A stretch of 64,000 bases of DNA. Source: Oceanospirillaceae bacterium. GTDB lineage: Bacteria > Pseudomonadota > Gammaproteobacteria > Pseudomonadales > Balneatricaceae. A program made the translations under genes and the position numbers. Below, one piece after another: positions 24,274-35,412 of the stretch (position 1 is the stretch's first letter; the number at the start of each line of letters is the position of its first letter). The notes beneath the pieces were generated by a model. The model was not told the origin of the DNA, did not search any database, and saw only the letters and a list, made by a program, of their open reading frames with translations. Location: positions 30,130-94,129 of the forward strand of contig JABGSN010000015.1 of assembly GCA_018647765.1 (NCBI GenBank), written 5' to 3'.

Positions 24274-25163
24274 AGCCCACTGAGTGCTGGAGCCTGCTCC
24301 AGCATGTCTAAATGATAGACGCTCATCAAGCCCGACACATAACCCTTTTGACGTTGTTTTTTACTCAACTTACGCCACGACATCCAACCCCTTGCGATAA
24401 TGGTTTGCCCAAGCCACTGATCTAACTGCTGGCGCTGCGTGAGTTTTAAAGGCGAGGCCGCGAGTAACTGTTTATCTATTTTAATGCCCGCTTGGCCACC
24501 CAAACCAATATACCAGTGATACAGGCTTTCACTTATAGACACCACCACACCCTCCATACGCATAAACCCACCTTGTTTGGGGGCTAAGTCGGCCGCTTGA
24601 TAGACTGCAGGTGCGTTCGTGTGCCAAATACCCAGGCTTTGTTTACGAGCGAGCGCCTCGTGCTGCCATAAGCACCCATCAGCGCCGCGTACATCCATGC
24701 TCACCACATAAGCTAACCCCCGGGCCACAAGCAACGCCTCGGCACTCAACCCAGACCCATCATACAGTTTTACTAACCACCGGCCGTAACGGTCTTTAAC
24801 CTTAGGCAACAAGCGCACATAAATCGCAGCATGGGGTGCTAGTTGCAGATTTAACTCATCTCTAGCCTGCTGTGCGTAGGGTTGCGCTGGCCGTGTTTTG
24901 TGAGCCATTTCGGTGGTATTAATCTGCCCTAATCGCAAACGCTGTCCATGGGCCAAACTGAGGCTATCGCCGTCTTGCACATACCAGTGCTGCAGCTGGT
25001 AAATATGGCCCAACTCAGGTTCCCCCAACCAAGGCGATGCCCGCAGCATTTGTTGCTTAGATAAAGCCAAACACTGCGCCGCCACCGCAGGCACATTGGC
25101 TAGTGTCAAAAGCACGCAACAAACCCCAACCATTTGCCGTATTAGTTTGTTATTCATAAGCAC
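24270..25163 (-). CDS. Secreted thermonuclease (SNase)-like domain protein with C-terminal OB-like extension
   Basis: Signal peptide MLMNNKLIRQMVGVCCVLLTLANVPAVAA; VQDGDSLSLAHGQRLRLGQINTTEMAH, KVKDRYGRWLVKLY, ALLVARGLAYVV. Confidence 0.8.
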   Translation of the reverse strand: MLMNNKLIRQMVGVCCVLLTLANVPAVAAQCLALSKQQMLRASPWLGEPELGHIYQLQHWYVQDGDSLSLAHGQRLRLGQINTTEMAHKTRPAQPYAQQARDELNLQLAPHAAIYVRLLPKVKDRYGRWLVKLYDGSGLSAEALLVARGLAYVVSMDVRGADGCLWQHEALARKQSLGIWHTNAPAVYQAADLAPKQGGFMRMEGVVVSISESLYHWYIGLGGQAGIKIDKQLLAASPLKLTQRQQLDQWLGQTIIARGWMSWRKLSKKQRQKGYVSGLMSVYHLDMLEQAPALSGL

Positions 25164-25346
25164 CTACTCGCACTATGTGTGATCATATAGCATAGCTTCT
25201 TTCTAACATGAATGCGGCTCAACTCAGATTAACGCAAGCCCGCCAGCTCTGCCTTCGCCCTGCGGCCGATAAGCCCTTGCTTATACACCGGACTCCTCGT
25301 TAAAATAGCGCCTTACCTTCGCCCCTACAAGCCAACAGGAACACCC

Positions 25347-26756
25347 ATGAGCCAAACTAACGAGATTGCCACAAACCAACAATGGGGAGGCCGTTTTAGC
25401 GAGCCTACCGATGCCTTTGTGGCCCGTTTTACGGCATCAGTGGACTTTGACCAACGTATGTACCGCCAAGACATTCAGGGTTCCGTAGCGCATGCCAAAA
25501 TGCTCACCCATGTGGGCGTATTAACGCAGCAAGAGTGTGATGATATTTTGCGCGGTTTAGAAGAGATTCGTATCGAGATTGAACGCGGCGACTTCACCTG
25601 GTCCGTGGCCCTCGAAGATGTACACATGAACATCGAAGCCGCCCTCACCACGAAGATCGGCATGGCCGGCAAGAAGCTCCACACAGGGCGCTCTCGCAAC
25701 GACCAAGTAGCCACTGATATTCGCCTTTATTTGCGTGATGAAATCGACCTTATTTGTAGTGAAATCAGTCGCTTACAAATGGGTTTTATTGGCCAAGCCA
25801 AGGCCGAAAATGCCACTATCATGCCTGGCTTTACACACTTACAAACGGCACAACCTGTAACCTTTGGCCACCATGTATTGGCGTGGAACGAAATGCTCCA
25901 GCGTGACTACGAACGCCTACAAGACTTGCGCAAACGCCTTAACATTTCGCCCTTGGGTGCAGCCGCATTGGCCGGCACGAGCTATCCCATAGATCGACAC
26001 ATGACCAGCGATTTGTTAGGTTTTGACCGACCTACAGAAAACTCTCTCGATTCTGTGAGTGACCGTGACTTTGCCATTGAGTTTTGTGCTGCAGCGAGCC
26101 TTATATTAATGCACTTATCCCGCGCTTCAGAAGAACTGATTTTGTGGACCTCCGTACAGTTTAATTTTATCGACTTACCGGATCGCTTTTGTACTGGTTC
26201 ATCAATCATGCCGCAAAAGAAAAACCCAGATGTACCCGAATTAGTCCGAGGCAAAACCGGCCGCGTCAATGGTCACCTCATTTGTTTGTTAACTTTGATG
26301 AAAGGCCAGCCGCTCACCTATAACAAAGACAACCAAGAAGACAAAGAACCCTTATTTGATACCATTGATACGGTCAAGGGTTGCTTACGTGCCTATGCCG
26401 ACATGGTGCCAGCCTTAGTGCCCAAGCGTGACCAAATGCGCGCCGCTGCGCTTAAAGGCTTTGCCACGGCAACTGACTTGGCCGATTACTTGGTGGGTAA
26501 AGGCCTAGCCTTCCGTGACGCCCACGAAGTGGTTGGCAAGTCCGTTGCCCATGGCCTAGCCACCGGTAAAGACCTGAGTGAGATGAGTTTGGCTGAACTA
26601 CAAGCCTTTAGCGAGCTAATCACCGCTGACGTGTTTGATATACTGACCTTAGACGGCTCGGTCAGTGCCCGCGATCACATCGGTGGCACAGCGCCTAAGC
26701 AAGTATTAGCAGCAGCAGAGCGGGCACTTGCCCTAGTCAGCAGCCGCCCGCTTTAA
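25347..26756 (+). CDS. argH: Argininosuccinate lyase
   Basis: [51 protein letters not shown]. Confidence 0.98.
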   Translation: MSQTNEIATNQQWGGRFSEPTDAFVARFTASVDFDQRMYRQDIQGSVAHAKMLTHVGVLTQQECDDILRGLEEIRIEIERGDFTWSVALEDVHMNIEAALTTKIGMAGKKLHTGRSRNDQVATDIRLYLRDEIDLICSEISRLQMGFIGQAKAENATIMPGFTHLQTAQPVTFGHHVLAWNEMLQRDYERLQDLRKRLNISPLGAAALAGTSYPIDRHMTSDLLGFDRPTENSLDSVSDRDFAIEFCAAASLILMHLSRASEELILWTSVQFNFIDLPDRFCTGSSIMPQKKNPDVPELVRGKTGRVNGHLICLLTLMKGQPLTYNKDNQEDKEPLFDTIDTVKGCLRAYADMVPALVPKRDQMRAAALKGFATATDLADYLVGKGLAFRDAHEVVGKSVAHGLATGKDLSEMSLAELQAFSELITADVFDILTLDGSVSARDHIGGTAPKQVLAAAERALALVSSRPL

Positions 26757-26757
26757 G

Positions 26758-27105
26758 TTAGGCCAGCAATCCATCTAAGGCACTGCAGTCAAAGCGCTCC
26801 TGCGCTTGGTCTTGTAGTGCCTGGGCAAGACATTGGCCCAACGTTTGGCTCTGGTCAGTGGTTAAACGCCAGCTGCCTTGCTGCTGTTCAAAGTGTAAAC
26901 CACCGGTCAAGCACGCCAGCCACACTTGGCTTAAGGGCGGCTGGCGACTGAGTATTATTTGACTCGCATTTTCACAGCTAATGGTGAGTAAACCATTAGT
27001 GTTGACGTAATCAATATCACTTTCTGCTTCATCTAAAAGTTCTTCCACCTGCAAAAATAAATCGTCAACCTGCTGCTGGAACTGCGCTTCATTCATGAAT
27101 TTCAC
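26758..27105 (-). CDS. cyaY: CyaY (frataxin homologue)
   Basis: FMNEAQFQQQVDDLFLQVEELLDEAESDIDYVNTNGLLTISCENASQIILSRQPPLSQVWLA; divergent from lptM-lysA. Confidence 0.95.
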   Translation of the reverse strand: MKFMNEAQFQQQVDDLFLQVEELLDEAESDIDYVNTNGLLTISCENASQIILSRQPPLSQVWLACLTGGLHFEQQQGSWRLTTDQSQTLGQCLAQALQDQAQERFDCSALDGLLA

Positions 27106-27253
27106 TTTTGGTAATGGCCTCGTTATTGAGGCCGTTGATTAATATGCGTTCAAAGTAACCCATTGCCGGTGTCTGCGCTAGTGTAGACGCGTGTTTCAGG
27201 GGTATAATCGTAGCTAATTATTAACTTAATACGACAACACTGTGGGTGCCGAC

Positions 27254-27370
27254 GTGAAAAAATTGGTTTGTTTATCGCTACTCTGCCTCAACTTGACCTT
27301 AGGCTTGGCAAGCTGTGGGCAGGCGGGAAGCTTATATGTACCCGACACCCCAGCAACAACCAGTCATTAA
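27254..27370 (+). CDS. lptM: Small lipoprotein LptM/YifL-like (not in ORF track; GTG start)
   Basis: GTG start: MKKLVCLSLLCLNLTLGLASCGQAGSLYVPDTPATTSH*; lipobox LASC and GxLYxP motif; between cyaY and lysA. Confidence 0.85.
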   Translation: MKKLVCLSLLCLNLTLGLASCGQAGSLYVPDTPATTSH

Positions 27371-27386
27371 ACGAGTCATCGACACC

Positions 27387-28640
27387 ATGGATAATTTTGA
27401 ATACCGTAGCAACCGGTTGTTTGCCGAAGACATCGATGTAGCTAGCCTGGCGCAGCAATACGGCACGCCAACCTATGTCTACTCTCGCGACACCTTAGAA
27501 CGTAACTACACGGCCTATAGCCAAGCCCTAGAAGGTTGTGACCACTTAGTGTGTTACGCGGTAAAGGCCAACAGCAACATTGCAGTACTTAATGTGCTTG
27601 CACGCCTTGACGCCGGTTTTGACATCGTTTCTATTGGCGAATTGGAGCGCGTATTGGTGGCCGGTGGTGATCCCAACAAAATCGTATTCTCCGGCGTCGG
27701 CAAACAAACCCACGAAATGCAACGGGCATTAGAAGTGGGCGTCCACTGTTTTAATGTAGAGTCTGAGGCCGAGCTAGTACGCTTACAGAGCGTTGCTGCC
27801 AGTATGGACCGTGTGGCACCCATATCGTTACGCATTAACCCCGATGTGGATGCAAAAACGCACCCTTACATCTCTACGGGTCTAAAAGAGAACAAGTTTG
27901 GTATTGGCATTGACCAAGCGCCAGCAGCCTATGCCCAAGCGAGCACTATGAGCCACATCAATGTGATTGGTGTGGATTGCCATATTGGCTCGCAGCTCAC
28001 TCAAATTGAGCCCTACCTAGACGCCATGGATCGCTTGTTTGTATTAATTGATACCCTTGCAGAACAAGGTGTCGGCATTACCCACTTAGACCTAGGCGGT
28101 GGCCTTGGCGTCTGTTATGGCGACGAACAACCACCCGCCATTAGCGATTTTATTTCCCGTGTACGTGCCCACCTTGGCAACCGCAATTTAGCTTTGGTGT
28201 TTGAACCTGGCCGCTCTATTTGTGCTGATGCTGGGGTGTTATTAACCCATGTAGAATACATTAAGAACAATGATGACAAATATTTTGCCATTGTCGACGC
28301 AGCCATGAATGACCTCATTCGCCCTGCCCTATACAGTGCATGGCAAGACATCATTCCTGCCGACTTAAACGCTAAAGCCTGCGTGCAAGACTTTGACATT
28401 GTGGGCCCCATTTGCGAAACCGGCGACTTTTTAGGTAAAAACCGCCACCTCGCTATTGAGGCTGGAGACCTGCTCGCCGTATGTAGCTCGGGTGCCTATG
28501 GTTTTGGCATGGCCTCTAACTACAACAGCCGCAACCGTGCGGCCGAAGTAATGGTGGATGGCAATCAGTCTCACCTCATAGGCGAGCGCGAACAATTATC
28601 ACAGCAGTGGGCCCGCGAGCGCCTATTGCCAACTACTTAA
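27387..28640 (+). CDS. lysA: Diaminopimelate decarboxylase
   Basis: ORF-track start (27315) overlaps lptM; MDNFEYRSNRLFAEDIDVASLAQQYGTPTYVYSRDTLERNY from 27387; VCYAVKANSN, EPGRSICADAGVLL. Confidence 0.97.
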   Translation: MDNFEYRSNRLFAEDIDVASLAQQYGTPTYVYSRDTLERNYTAYSQALEGCDHLVCYAVKANSNIAVLNVLARLDAGFDIVSIGELERVLVAGGDPNKIVFSGVGKQTHEMQRALEVGVHCFNVESEAELVRLQSVAASMDRVAPISLRINPDVDAKTHPYISTGLKENKFGIGIDQAPAAYAQASTMSHINVIGVDCHIGSQLTQIEPYLDAMDRLFVLIDTLAEQGVGITHLDLGGGLGVCYGDEQPPAISDFISRVRAHLGNRNLALVFEPGRSICADAGVLLTHVEYIKNNDDKYFAIVDAAMNDLIRPALYSAWQDIIPADLNAKACVQDFDIVGPICETGDFLGKNRHLAIEAGDLLAVCSSGAYGFGMASNYNSRNRAAEVMVDGNQSHLIGEREQLSQQWARERLLPTT

Positions 28641-28661
28641 GCAACAAGGAACGGGGCTAAA

Positions 28662-29492
28662 ATGCTATTACGTTTTGCCAAAATGCACGGTTTGGGTAAC
28701 GACTTTATGGTGGTTGACCTTATCACCCAAAGAGCGCATTTATCCACCAAACAAATTCGCCGCTTAGGCGATCGCAACACCGGTATCGGTTTTGATCAGT
28801 TGCTATTAGTGGAAACACCACAAGCACCAGACGTGGACTTTCGTTATCGCATTTTTAATGCCAACGGCAATGAAGTAGAGCACTGTGGCAACGGTGCGCG
28901 CTGCTTTGCCAAATTTGTGCATGATCAACGCTTAACCGGCAAACGTGAAATTGCGGTACAAACCAACAATGGCCGTATTGTGTTGCATGTGCAAGGCGAC
29001 CATCAAGTTACCGTGGACATGGGCGAACCTATTTTGCACCCTGCCTCCATACCGTTTGACGCGCCCCAACAAGCCCCTAGCTACTCAATTGAACAAGATG
29101 GCCAACACTACACCATAGGGGCCGTATCCATGGGCAATCCCCACGGCGTATTGATGGTCGATAATGTGGCCACTGCGCCGGTACATGAACTAGGGCCTAA
29201 GCTCGAACATCACCCCCGGTTTGCCAACCAAGCCAATATAGGGTTTATGCAAATTGTTGACCGCCAAAACATTAAGTTACGTGTATTCGAACGGGGCGTT
29301 GGTGAAACCAAGGCCTGCGGCACAGGCGCCTGCGCTGCGGTGGTAGCCGGCCAACAACAGGGTTTATTAGATACTAAAGTGACAGCTCACCTCAGCGGCG
29401 GAGATTTGCTCATTGAATGGCAAGGCCCTGGCCATCACCTGTCCATGACTGGGCCTGCAACCCATGTATACGAAGGGCAGGTCCGCTTATGA
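28662..29492 (+). CDS. dapF: Diaminopimelate epimerase
   Basis: [49 protein letters not shown]. Confidence 0.98.
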   Translation: MLLRFAKMHGLGNDFMVVDLITQRAHLSTKQIRRLGDRNTGIGFDQLLLVETPQAPDVDFRYRIFNANGNEVEHCGNGARCFAKFVHDQRLTGKREIAVQTNNGRIVLHVQGDHQVTVDMGEPILHPASIPFDAPQQAPSYSIEQDGQHYTIGAVSMGNPHGVLMVDNVATAPVHELGPKLEHHPRFANQANIGFMQIVDRQNIKLRVFERGVGETKACGTGACAAVVAGQQQGLLDTKVTAHLSGGDLLIEWQGPGHHLSMTGPATHVYEGQVRL

Positions 29493-30145
29493 GTCAGCTA
29501 GAGAAACAAGACGTGGCTGATTATTTACGCCAAAATCCAGACTTTTTTAACCAATATCCTGAGTTGCTTGCCGACCTTGAACTGTCTCATAACTGCGGCC
29601 AAGCCACGTCGTTGATTGAACGCCAAACGCAAGTCATGCGCCATAAGTTACAAGATTATGCCACTAAGATGTCGGACATTTTAGGCACTGCTCGGCGTAA
29701 CGACGTACAGTTTGAAAAAACCAAACGTTTAGTCATTGAACTGGCTTCAGCCACCAGCCTTAACGCCCTCACTGAGGCGCTAAAACAGAGTTTTATCAAC
29801 GAGTTCCATGCCGATGCGGCCCACTTAGCCTTATTCTCCAAGGTCGACGCTAGTGATAACCACCCCGATTTAAGCGATGCCCAAGGTGACGCACAAATCA
29901 TGGCCCTGGCGGACAAAAACTGGGCTTATTGCCAAGCCTTTACGGAGCCCGAGTTGCAACAGCTGTTCCAGCACTCAAGCACGCTCAAATCCTGTGCCAT
30001 TGTGCCTTTATACCTAGGCGACACACCCCTTGGTGTACTCATTATTGCCAGCAACACCCAAGACCACTACAACCAACAATTGGATACCTTATTTCTTAAC
30101 CACGTTGCCGCCGTAACAGGGCGCTGCCTCGGTCGTTTAACTTAA
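29489..30145 (+). CDS. DUF484 family protein
   Basis: [55 protein letters not shown]; between dapF and xerC. Start at 29489 preferred over track start 29417. Confidence 0.93.
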   Translation: MSQLEKQDVADYLRQNPDFFNQYPELLADLELSHNCGQATSLIERQTQVMRHKLQDYATKMSDILGTARRNDVQFEKTKRLVIELASATSLNALTEALKQSFINEFHADAAHLALFSKVDASDNHPDLSDAQGDAQIMALADKNWAYCQAFTEPELQQLFQHSSTLKSCAIVPLYLGDTPLGVLIIASNTQDHYNQQLDTLFLNHVAAVTGRCLGRLT

Positions 30146-30147
30146 CA

Positions 30148-31095
30148 ATGCCGGACTCTAGCGCTAGCTTAAACCAAACAGTGGCAGATTATTTGCACTA
30201 TTTGGCTCATATCAAACGCTACTCCGAGCACACCATCGCCTCTTATCGGCGTGATATTCAACGTTTAATAGACACGATGCAGGCGCACCAACACATGCTC
30301 TGGGGCGACGTCCAAGCCGATACCATACGCGCCGCCTTAACACAGGCTCGGCAAACGGGCTTAGCTCCAAAAAGTTTGCAGCGCATGCTCTCTAGCTGGC
30401 GTAGTTTATTTACTTACCTGATACAAAACGGCCTCGCCAAGCAAAACCCAGCGGTGGGTATCCAGGCCCCCAAAGCCGGCCGGCGCCTTCCCAGCAGCCT
30501 AGACCCTGATCAAATTAGCCAGATTCTTGATAACCCCGCGGACAACAGCGGCCCTATGGCCACACGTGATCAAGCGCTGCTTGAACTCACCTATTCTTGC
30601 GGCTTACGACTCGCCGAACTGACCAGCCTCAATATACTTGACTTAGACCTAGGCGACGCCACGTTAAGGGTAACCGGCAAAGGCAACAAAACCCGTCAAT
30701 TGCCCATGGGCCGACAAGCTATCAAAGCCGTCAATGACTGGCTGCAACAGCGAAAACACGTTAAATGTCTCGATGCCAATGCCCTTTTTATTAATCACCG
30801 TGGTCAACGCATGGGCCCACGAGGCATTCAGTTACGTATGGCCAAAATGGCCGCCGCCCAAGGTCAGCGCCTACATCCACATATGTTACGGCATTCGTTT
30901 GCCAGCCATTTATTACAATCCAGCGGCGACTTACGCGCAGTACAAGAGCTGCTTGGTCATAGCAACATCAGCACCACACAAGTGTATACTCACTTAGACT
31001 ACCAGCATTTAGCCAAAGTCTATGACCAAGCCCACCCTAGAGCCCAGGCACATAAACCCACAGACTTGTCGGCAGAGGATTCCAACCATGATTAA
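30148..31095 (+). CDS. xerC: Tyrosine recombinase XerC
   Basis: Catalytic motifs LELTYSCGLRLAELTSL, HMLRHSFASHLLQSSGDLRAVQELLGHSNISTTQVYTHLD; dapF-DUF484-xerC order. Confidence 0.97.
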   Translation: MPDSSASLNQTVADYLHYLAHIKRYSEHTIASYRRDIQRLIDTMQAHQHMLWGDVQADTIRAALTQARQTGLAPKSLQRMLSSWRSLFTYLIQNGLAKQNPAVGIQAPKAGRRLPSSLDPDQISQILDNPADNSGPMATRDQALLELTYSCGLRLAELTSLNILDLDLGDATLRVTGKGNKTRQLPMGRQAIKAVNDWLQQRKHVKCLDANALFINHRGQRMGPRGIQLRMAKMAAAQGQRLHPHMLRHSFASHLLQSSGDLRAVQELLGHSNISTTQVYTHLDYQHLAKVYDQAHPRAQAHKPTDLSAEDSNHD

Positions 31096-31786
31096 AGTCA
31101 TTACCTTTGATTTAGATGACACCCTCTGGGACATTGGAACCGTCATCACCAAGGCCAATACGTTGATGCTTGCGTGGATGCAACAACACGCGCCTAAGTT
31201 CAGTCAGACTTATGATCACCATGGCATTGATGCCTTGCGTGACGAAATTTGGCAACAGCAGCCGCAGTTAAAACACGACCTCAGCCAAAGCCGTATTGCC
31301 CTCATACAGCTGGGCTTAGAGCGCTGTGGTTACCGTTCCGCAGCTAACCTTGCACAAGCCGCGTTTGAGGTTTACTTTAGCGCCCGCAACGACGTGCTGT
31401 TATTTGATGGTGCCCAACAACAACTACAAGCCCTTGGCAAACACTATACGGTGGGTGCCCTGACCAACGGCAATGCCGACTTACAGCGCGTAGGCTTAGA
31501 TCACTTATTCGACTTCTACCTCAATTCGGCTCAGGTCGGCGTCAGCAAACCACACCCCAAGTTCTTTGAGGCCGCCTTGCGGCACACAGGTTTGCCGCCC
31601 CAGGCGTTTATCCACATTGGCGACCATCCACAACATGACATTGCCGGTGCACAAGCCGCGGGCATGCACAGCATATGGATGAACCCTAACAACGCCCTGT
31701 GGCCAGCGGGACAAGCAAGCGCCAGCCAAGAAATTCAGAATCTCCATCAACTCAGCGACGCGGTGGCAAAAATCCATGACCACTGA
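31088..31786 (+). CDS. HAD-superfamily hydrolase (YigB-like)
   Basis: MIKVITFDLDDTLWDIG, ALTNGNADL, GVSKPHPKFFEAAL, IHIGDHPQHDIAGAQAAGM. Confidence 0.93.
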   Translation: MIKVITFDLDDTLWDIGTVITKANTLMLAWMQQHAPKFSQTYDHHGIDALRDEIWQQQPQLKHDLSQSRIALIQLGLERCGYRSAANLAQAAFEVYFSARNDVLLFDGAQQQLQALGKHYTVGALTNGNADLQRVGLDHLFDFYLNSAQVGVSKPHPKFFEAALRHTGLPPQAFIHIGDHPQHDIAGAQAAGMHSIWMNPNNALWPAGQASASQEIQNLHQLSDAVAKIHDH

Positions 31787-32774
31787 ACATACGTTTGCAC
31801 CCTATGTCCGCGCTTTAGGCAAAGGTAAGCGTGGCAGCCGTTCACTAACCCAAGCCGAGGCGCGCGACGCTATGGCTATGATCTTGCAACAACAAGTTGA
31901 ACCAGAACAGCTCGGTGCCTTCTTAATGTTGTTGCGCTTGAAAGAAGAAACCCCACAAGAGTTGGCCGGATTTGTAGAAGCGGTACGCGCCCATCACCAC
32001 TATTCACCTGCGTTAGTGGCGGGCATACAAGTGGATTTAGACTGGTCCACCTACGCCGGTAAAAAACGTCACTTACCCTGGTTTTTGCTGGCCGCATTGA
32101 CCCTCGCAGGCCAAGGCATTAAAGTCTTTATGCATGGTGCCAAAGGCCACACAAAGGGGCGTATTTATAGCCAAGATGTGCTCTCGGCCCTTGGCATGCC
32201 TATTGCTCAAAACTGGCAACAATGCCAGACTCAGCTACAAGATCGCAATTTTAGTTTTATGAGTTTGCAACAACTGAGCCCAGCCCTAGACCACATCATT
32301 GGTTTGCGGTCAATTTTCGGCTTACGGTCTCCCGTGCATACTTTAACGCGACTGTTAAACCCGCTGGCGGCTAAACACACCATTGATGGTGTATTTCACC
32401 CCGCCTATGGACCCTTGCATCAGCACACGGCCATGTTATTGCAACACCCCCGTAGCCTCACTATTCGTGGCGACGGCGGTGAAGCCGAAGTCCGCCCTGA
32501 TACCGACTGTCATTTACAGTGGGTTGACGAACAGCAGGCCAGTGACGAAGTGTGGCACCGAACACTTGCCAAGCGCGACACACTAGAGCAAAATCTCGAC
32601 CCCTTGAGGCTAGTTAAGTTATGGCGTGCAGAACAGCAAGACCGATATGGCGAGGCTGCCGTGATCAGTACGTTAGCCGCTTGCTTGGTACTATTGCAGC
32701 AAGCCAGCGGTCAAGCTGAAGCCCAAGCCTTGGCACAAAAGTGGTGGCAAGGCAGGAACAAACAGCTTATGTAA
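31776..32774 (+). CDS. TrpD2/YbiB-like protein (anthranilate phosphoribosyltransferase-like glycosyl transferase family)
   Basis: LTQAEARDAMAMILQQQVEPEQLGAFLMLLRLKEETPQELAGFVEA, then FMHGAKGHTKGRIYSQDVLSALGMPIAQN, LNPLAAKHTIDGVFHPAYGPLHQ as in YbiB family. Confidence 0.85.
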   Translation: MTTEHTFAPYVRALGKGKRGSRSLTQAEARDAMAMILQQQVEPEQLGAFLMLLRLKEETPQELAGFVEAVRAHHHYSPALVAGIQVDLDWSTYAGKKRHLPWFLLAALTLAGQGIKVFMHGAKGHTKGRIYSQDVLSALGMPIAQNWQQCQTQLQDRNFSFMSLQQLSPALDHIIGLRSIFGLRSPVHTLTRLLNPLAAKHTIDGVFHPAYGPLHQHTAMLLQHPRSLTIRGDGGEAEVRPDTDCHLQWVDEQQASDEVWHRTLAKRDTLEQNLDPLRLVKLWRAEQQDRYGEAAVISTLAACLVLLQQASGQAEAQALAQKWWQGRNKQLM

Positions 32775-32885
32775 TATAGTTATAAGAATTTAGTTTTTTA
32801 TAACTAATGTATTTTTGTTGTATCGCTTATATAATTCATTTAGTATTCCGCTGATTTAAAGCATGTGCTTTAAACTGTGGCTTAA

Positions 32886-33658
<773 letters not shown>

Positions 33659-33676
33659 GCCGTAACAACAGCGAGG

Positions 33677-33943
33677 TTGGGTATGGAAACAAAAAAGCTA
33701 CAGGAGCTTCTAGGCCGGCTACACTCTGAATTAGCGGATCATCAAATTGATGATCCAAAAGTGCAACAGCAACTAAAAACTCTGCTGCTAGACATTCAGA
33801 ACCAAGTCACAAACTCGCAACAAACTCAGCTGCCTCAAGCGCAAAACGCGTCAGACTTCGCATTGCTGCTGAGTGCGCAATTCCCGCGTCTCAGTTCGAC
33901 GATACGAGAAATTGCGGACCAACTCGGCAAAATGGGTATTTAA
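33677..33943 (+). CDS. DUF4404-like small protein
   Basis: KKLQELLGRLHSELADHQIDDPKVQQQLKTLLLDI...LSAQFPRLSSTIREIADQLGKMGI. Confidence 0.75.
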   Translation: MGMETKKLQELLGRLHSELADHQIDDPKVQQQLKTLLLDIQNQVTNSQQTQLPQAQNASDFALLLSAQFPRLSSTIREIADQLGKMGI

Positions 33944-33950
33944 CGGCGAG

Positions 33951-34763
33951 CTAACGCTGGCACAATTTACAGTATACGGTACTACGCTGGCCCAGCCGGC
34001 TTTCTACTAACGGCTGGTTACAAACTACACAGGCCTGCCCTGCACGCCCATACACTTGCAATTGTTGTTTAAAATAGCCAGGGTTACCATCACTATCAAC
34101 AAAGTTGCGTAGCGTTGTGCCGCCTTGCTCAATGGCTGCAGCAAGCACTTGTTTACAGGCCCCTACCAACAAATCTAAGCGCTTAGCCGCAATACGGCCG
34201 GCTTGACGGTGAGGATGAATGCCTGCCATAAACAAGGCTTCGTTGGCATAAATATTGCCCACCCCCACTACTTTTTTACTGTCCATAATCAAGCTTTTAA
34301 TGGCCTGTTTTTTGCCTTTACAGACATTTAACAAATGCGCTAAGTCAAATTCGGCGGACAAAGGCTCGGGGCCTAACTGAGCTAACAACGCATGGGCCAT
34401 GACCGGGTGCGGTTGCCATAACATACAGCCAAACCGCCGCGGATCTCTGTACCTTAGGGTCACTTTCTCAAACACTAAATCCACGTGGTCGTGGAACGAT
34501 GGTGGTTCGTTATGGGCCACAATGCGCATACTGCCAGTCATGCCTAAATGGCCAATAACGGCACCCCGATCAAACTCAAACAGTAGATACTTACCGCGGC
34601 GTATTACCTTACGTAATCGCTCACCCTCTACCTGTTGGGCCAAGTCATCGGGCACCGGCCAGCGTAAACGCGCATCTCTAACGGTTACACGGACTACTTT
34701 TTGTGACTCGATGTGGGGGCTAATACCCGCTCGAGTGGTTTCAACTTCGGGCAATTCTGGCAT
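33951..34763 (-). CDS. mutM: Formamidopyrimidine-DNA glycosylase
   Basis: MPELPEVETTRAGI, GVGNIYANEALFMAGIHP, C-terminal zinc finger CVVCNQPLVESRLGQRSTVYCKLCQR. Confidence 0.98.
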   Translation of the reverse strand: MPELPEVETTRAGISPHIESQKVVRVTVRDARLRWPVPDDLAQQVEGERLRKVIRRGKYLLFEFDRGAVIGHLGMTGSMRIVAHNEPPSFHDHVDLVFEKVTLRYRDPRRFGCMLWQPHPVMAHALLAQLGPEPLSAEFDLAHLLNVCKGKKQAIKSLIMDSKKVVGVGNIYANEALFMAGIHPHRQAGRIAAKRLDLLVGACKQVLAAAIEQGGTTLRNFVDSDGNPGYFKQQLQVYGRAGQACVVCNQPLVESRLGQRSTVYCKLCQR

Positions 34764-34935
34764 AAATTATTTACGGCTCACACTTAGTTTGGGCAATTCA
34801 CACTGTCAATAAAGCCATGATTGCTAACCCTTTTCAAGCAAATTTTTCATCACCACATGTTGACAGGCATGCCCAAACGTTTATGGTTATAGCTTCACTA
34901 CAGACATCTAACTCAAGCCAACTGAGGAATTTACA

Positions 34936-35349
34936 ATGCTAAAATCAGTTAAAGTTGCCGACTACATGACCCGCCAACTCATCACCTTCACCGTAGACAC
35001 GCCTTTGTTTGATGCCATAAAAACGTTTTCCGAACACCAGGTTTCTGGCGCCCCAGTAATCAACCAAGACAATCAGTTGGTGGGCGTCTTGTCTGAGGTA
35101 GACTGCTTAAGAGGTATTTTAGACAAAACCTACCACGAAGCAGAAGTGGGCGGCACCGTAGGGGAGTTTATGACTCAAAAAATCGATACCGTGAGTGGTG
35201 CAACCGATATTATTGCCGTAGCCGAGCAGTTCATCCACCGCGGCCGACGCCGCATCCCAGTGGTGGAAGACGGCAAGCTAGTGGGCCAAGTCAGCCGCAA
35301 AGATATTTTACGCGCGGTTAATGATTTCATTTGCAAGGATTGTGATTAA
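34936..35349 (+). CDS. Tandem CBS-domain protein
   Basis: VADYMTRQLITFTVDTPLFDAIKTFSEHQVSGAPVINQDNQLVGVLSEVDCLR and second CBS RRRIPVVEDGKLVGQVSRKDILRAV. Confidence 0.93.
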   Translation: MLKSVKVADYMTRQLITFTVDTPLFDAIKTFSEHQVSGAPVINQDNQLVGVLSEVDCLRGILDKTYHEAEVGGTVGEFMTQKIDTVSGATDIIAVAEQFIHRGRRRIPVVEDGKLVGQVSRKDILRAVNDFICKDCD

Positions 35350-35412
35350 AACAAGGGAATTGTGCTAAAGTAGAGGCCTTCTTCACCGTTAATTGTTGGG
35401 TTAATTGCCGCC

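Noticed and set aside
30734-30997. 87-aa plus ORF inside xerC
   Set aside because: Alternate-frame ORF covering the conserved xerC catalytic region.
34399-34812. 137-aa ORF antisense to mutM
   Set aside because: Antisense shadow of a well-supported gene; no motif or independent signal seen.
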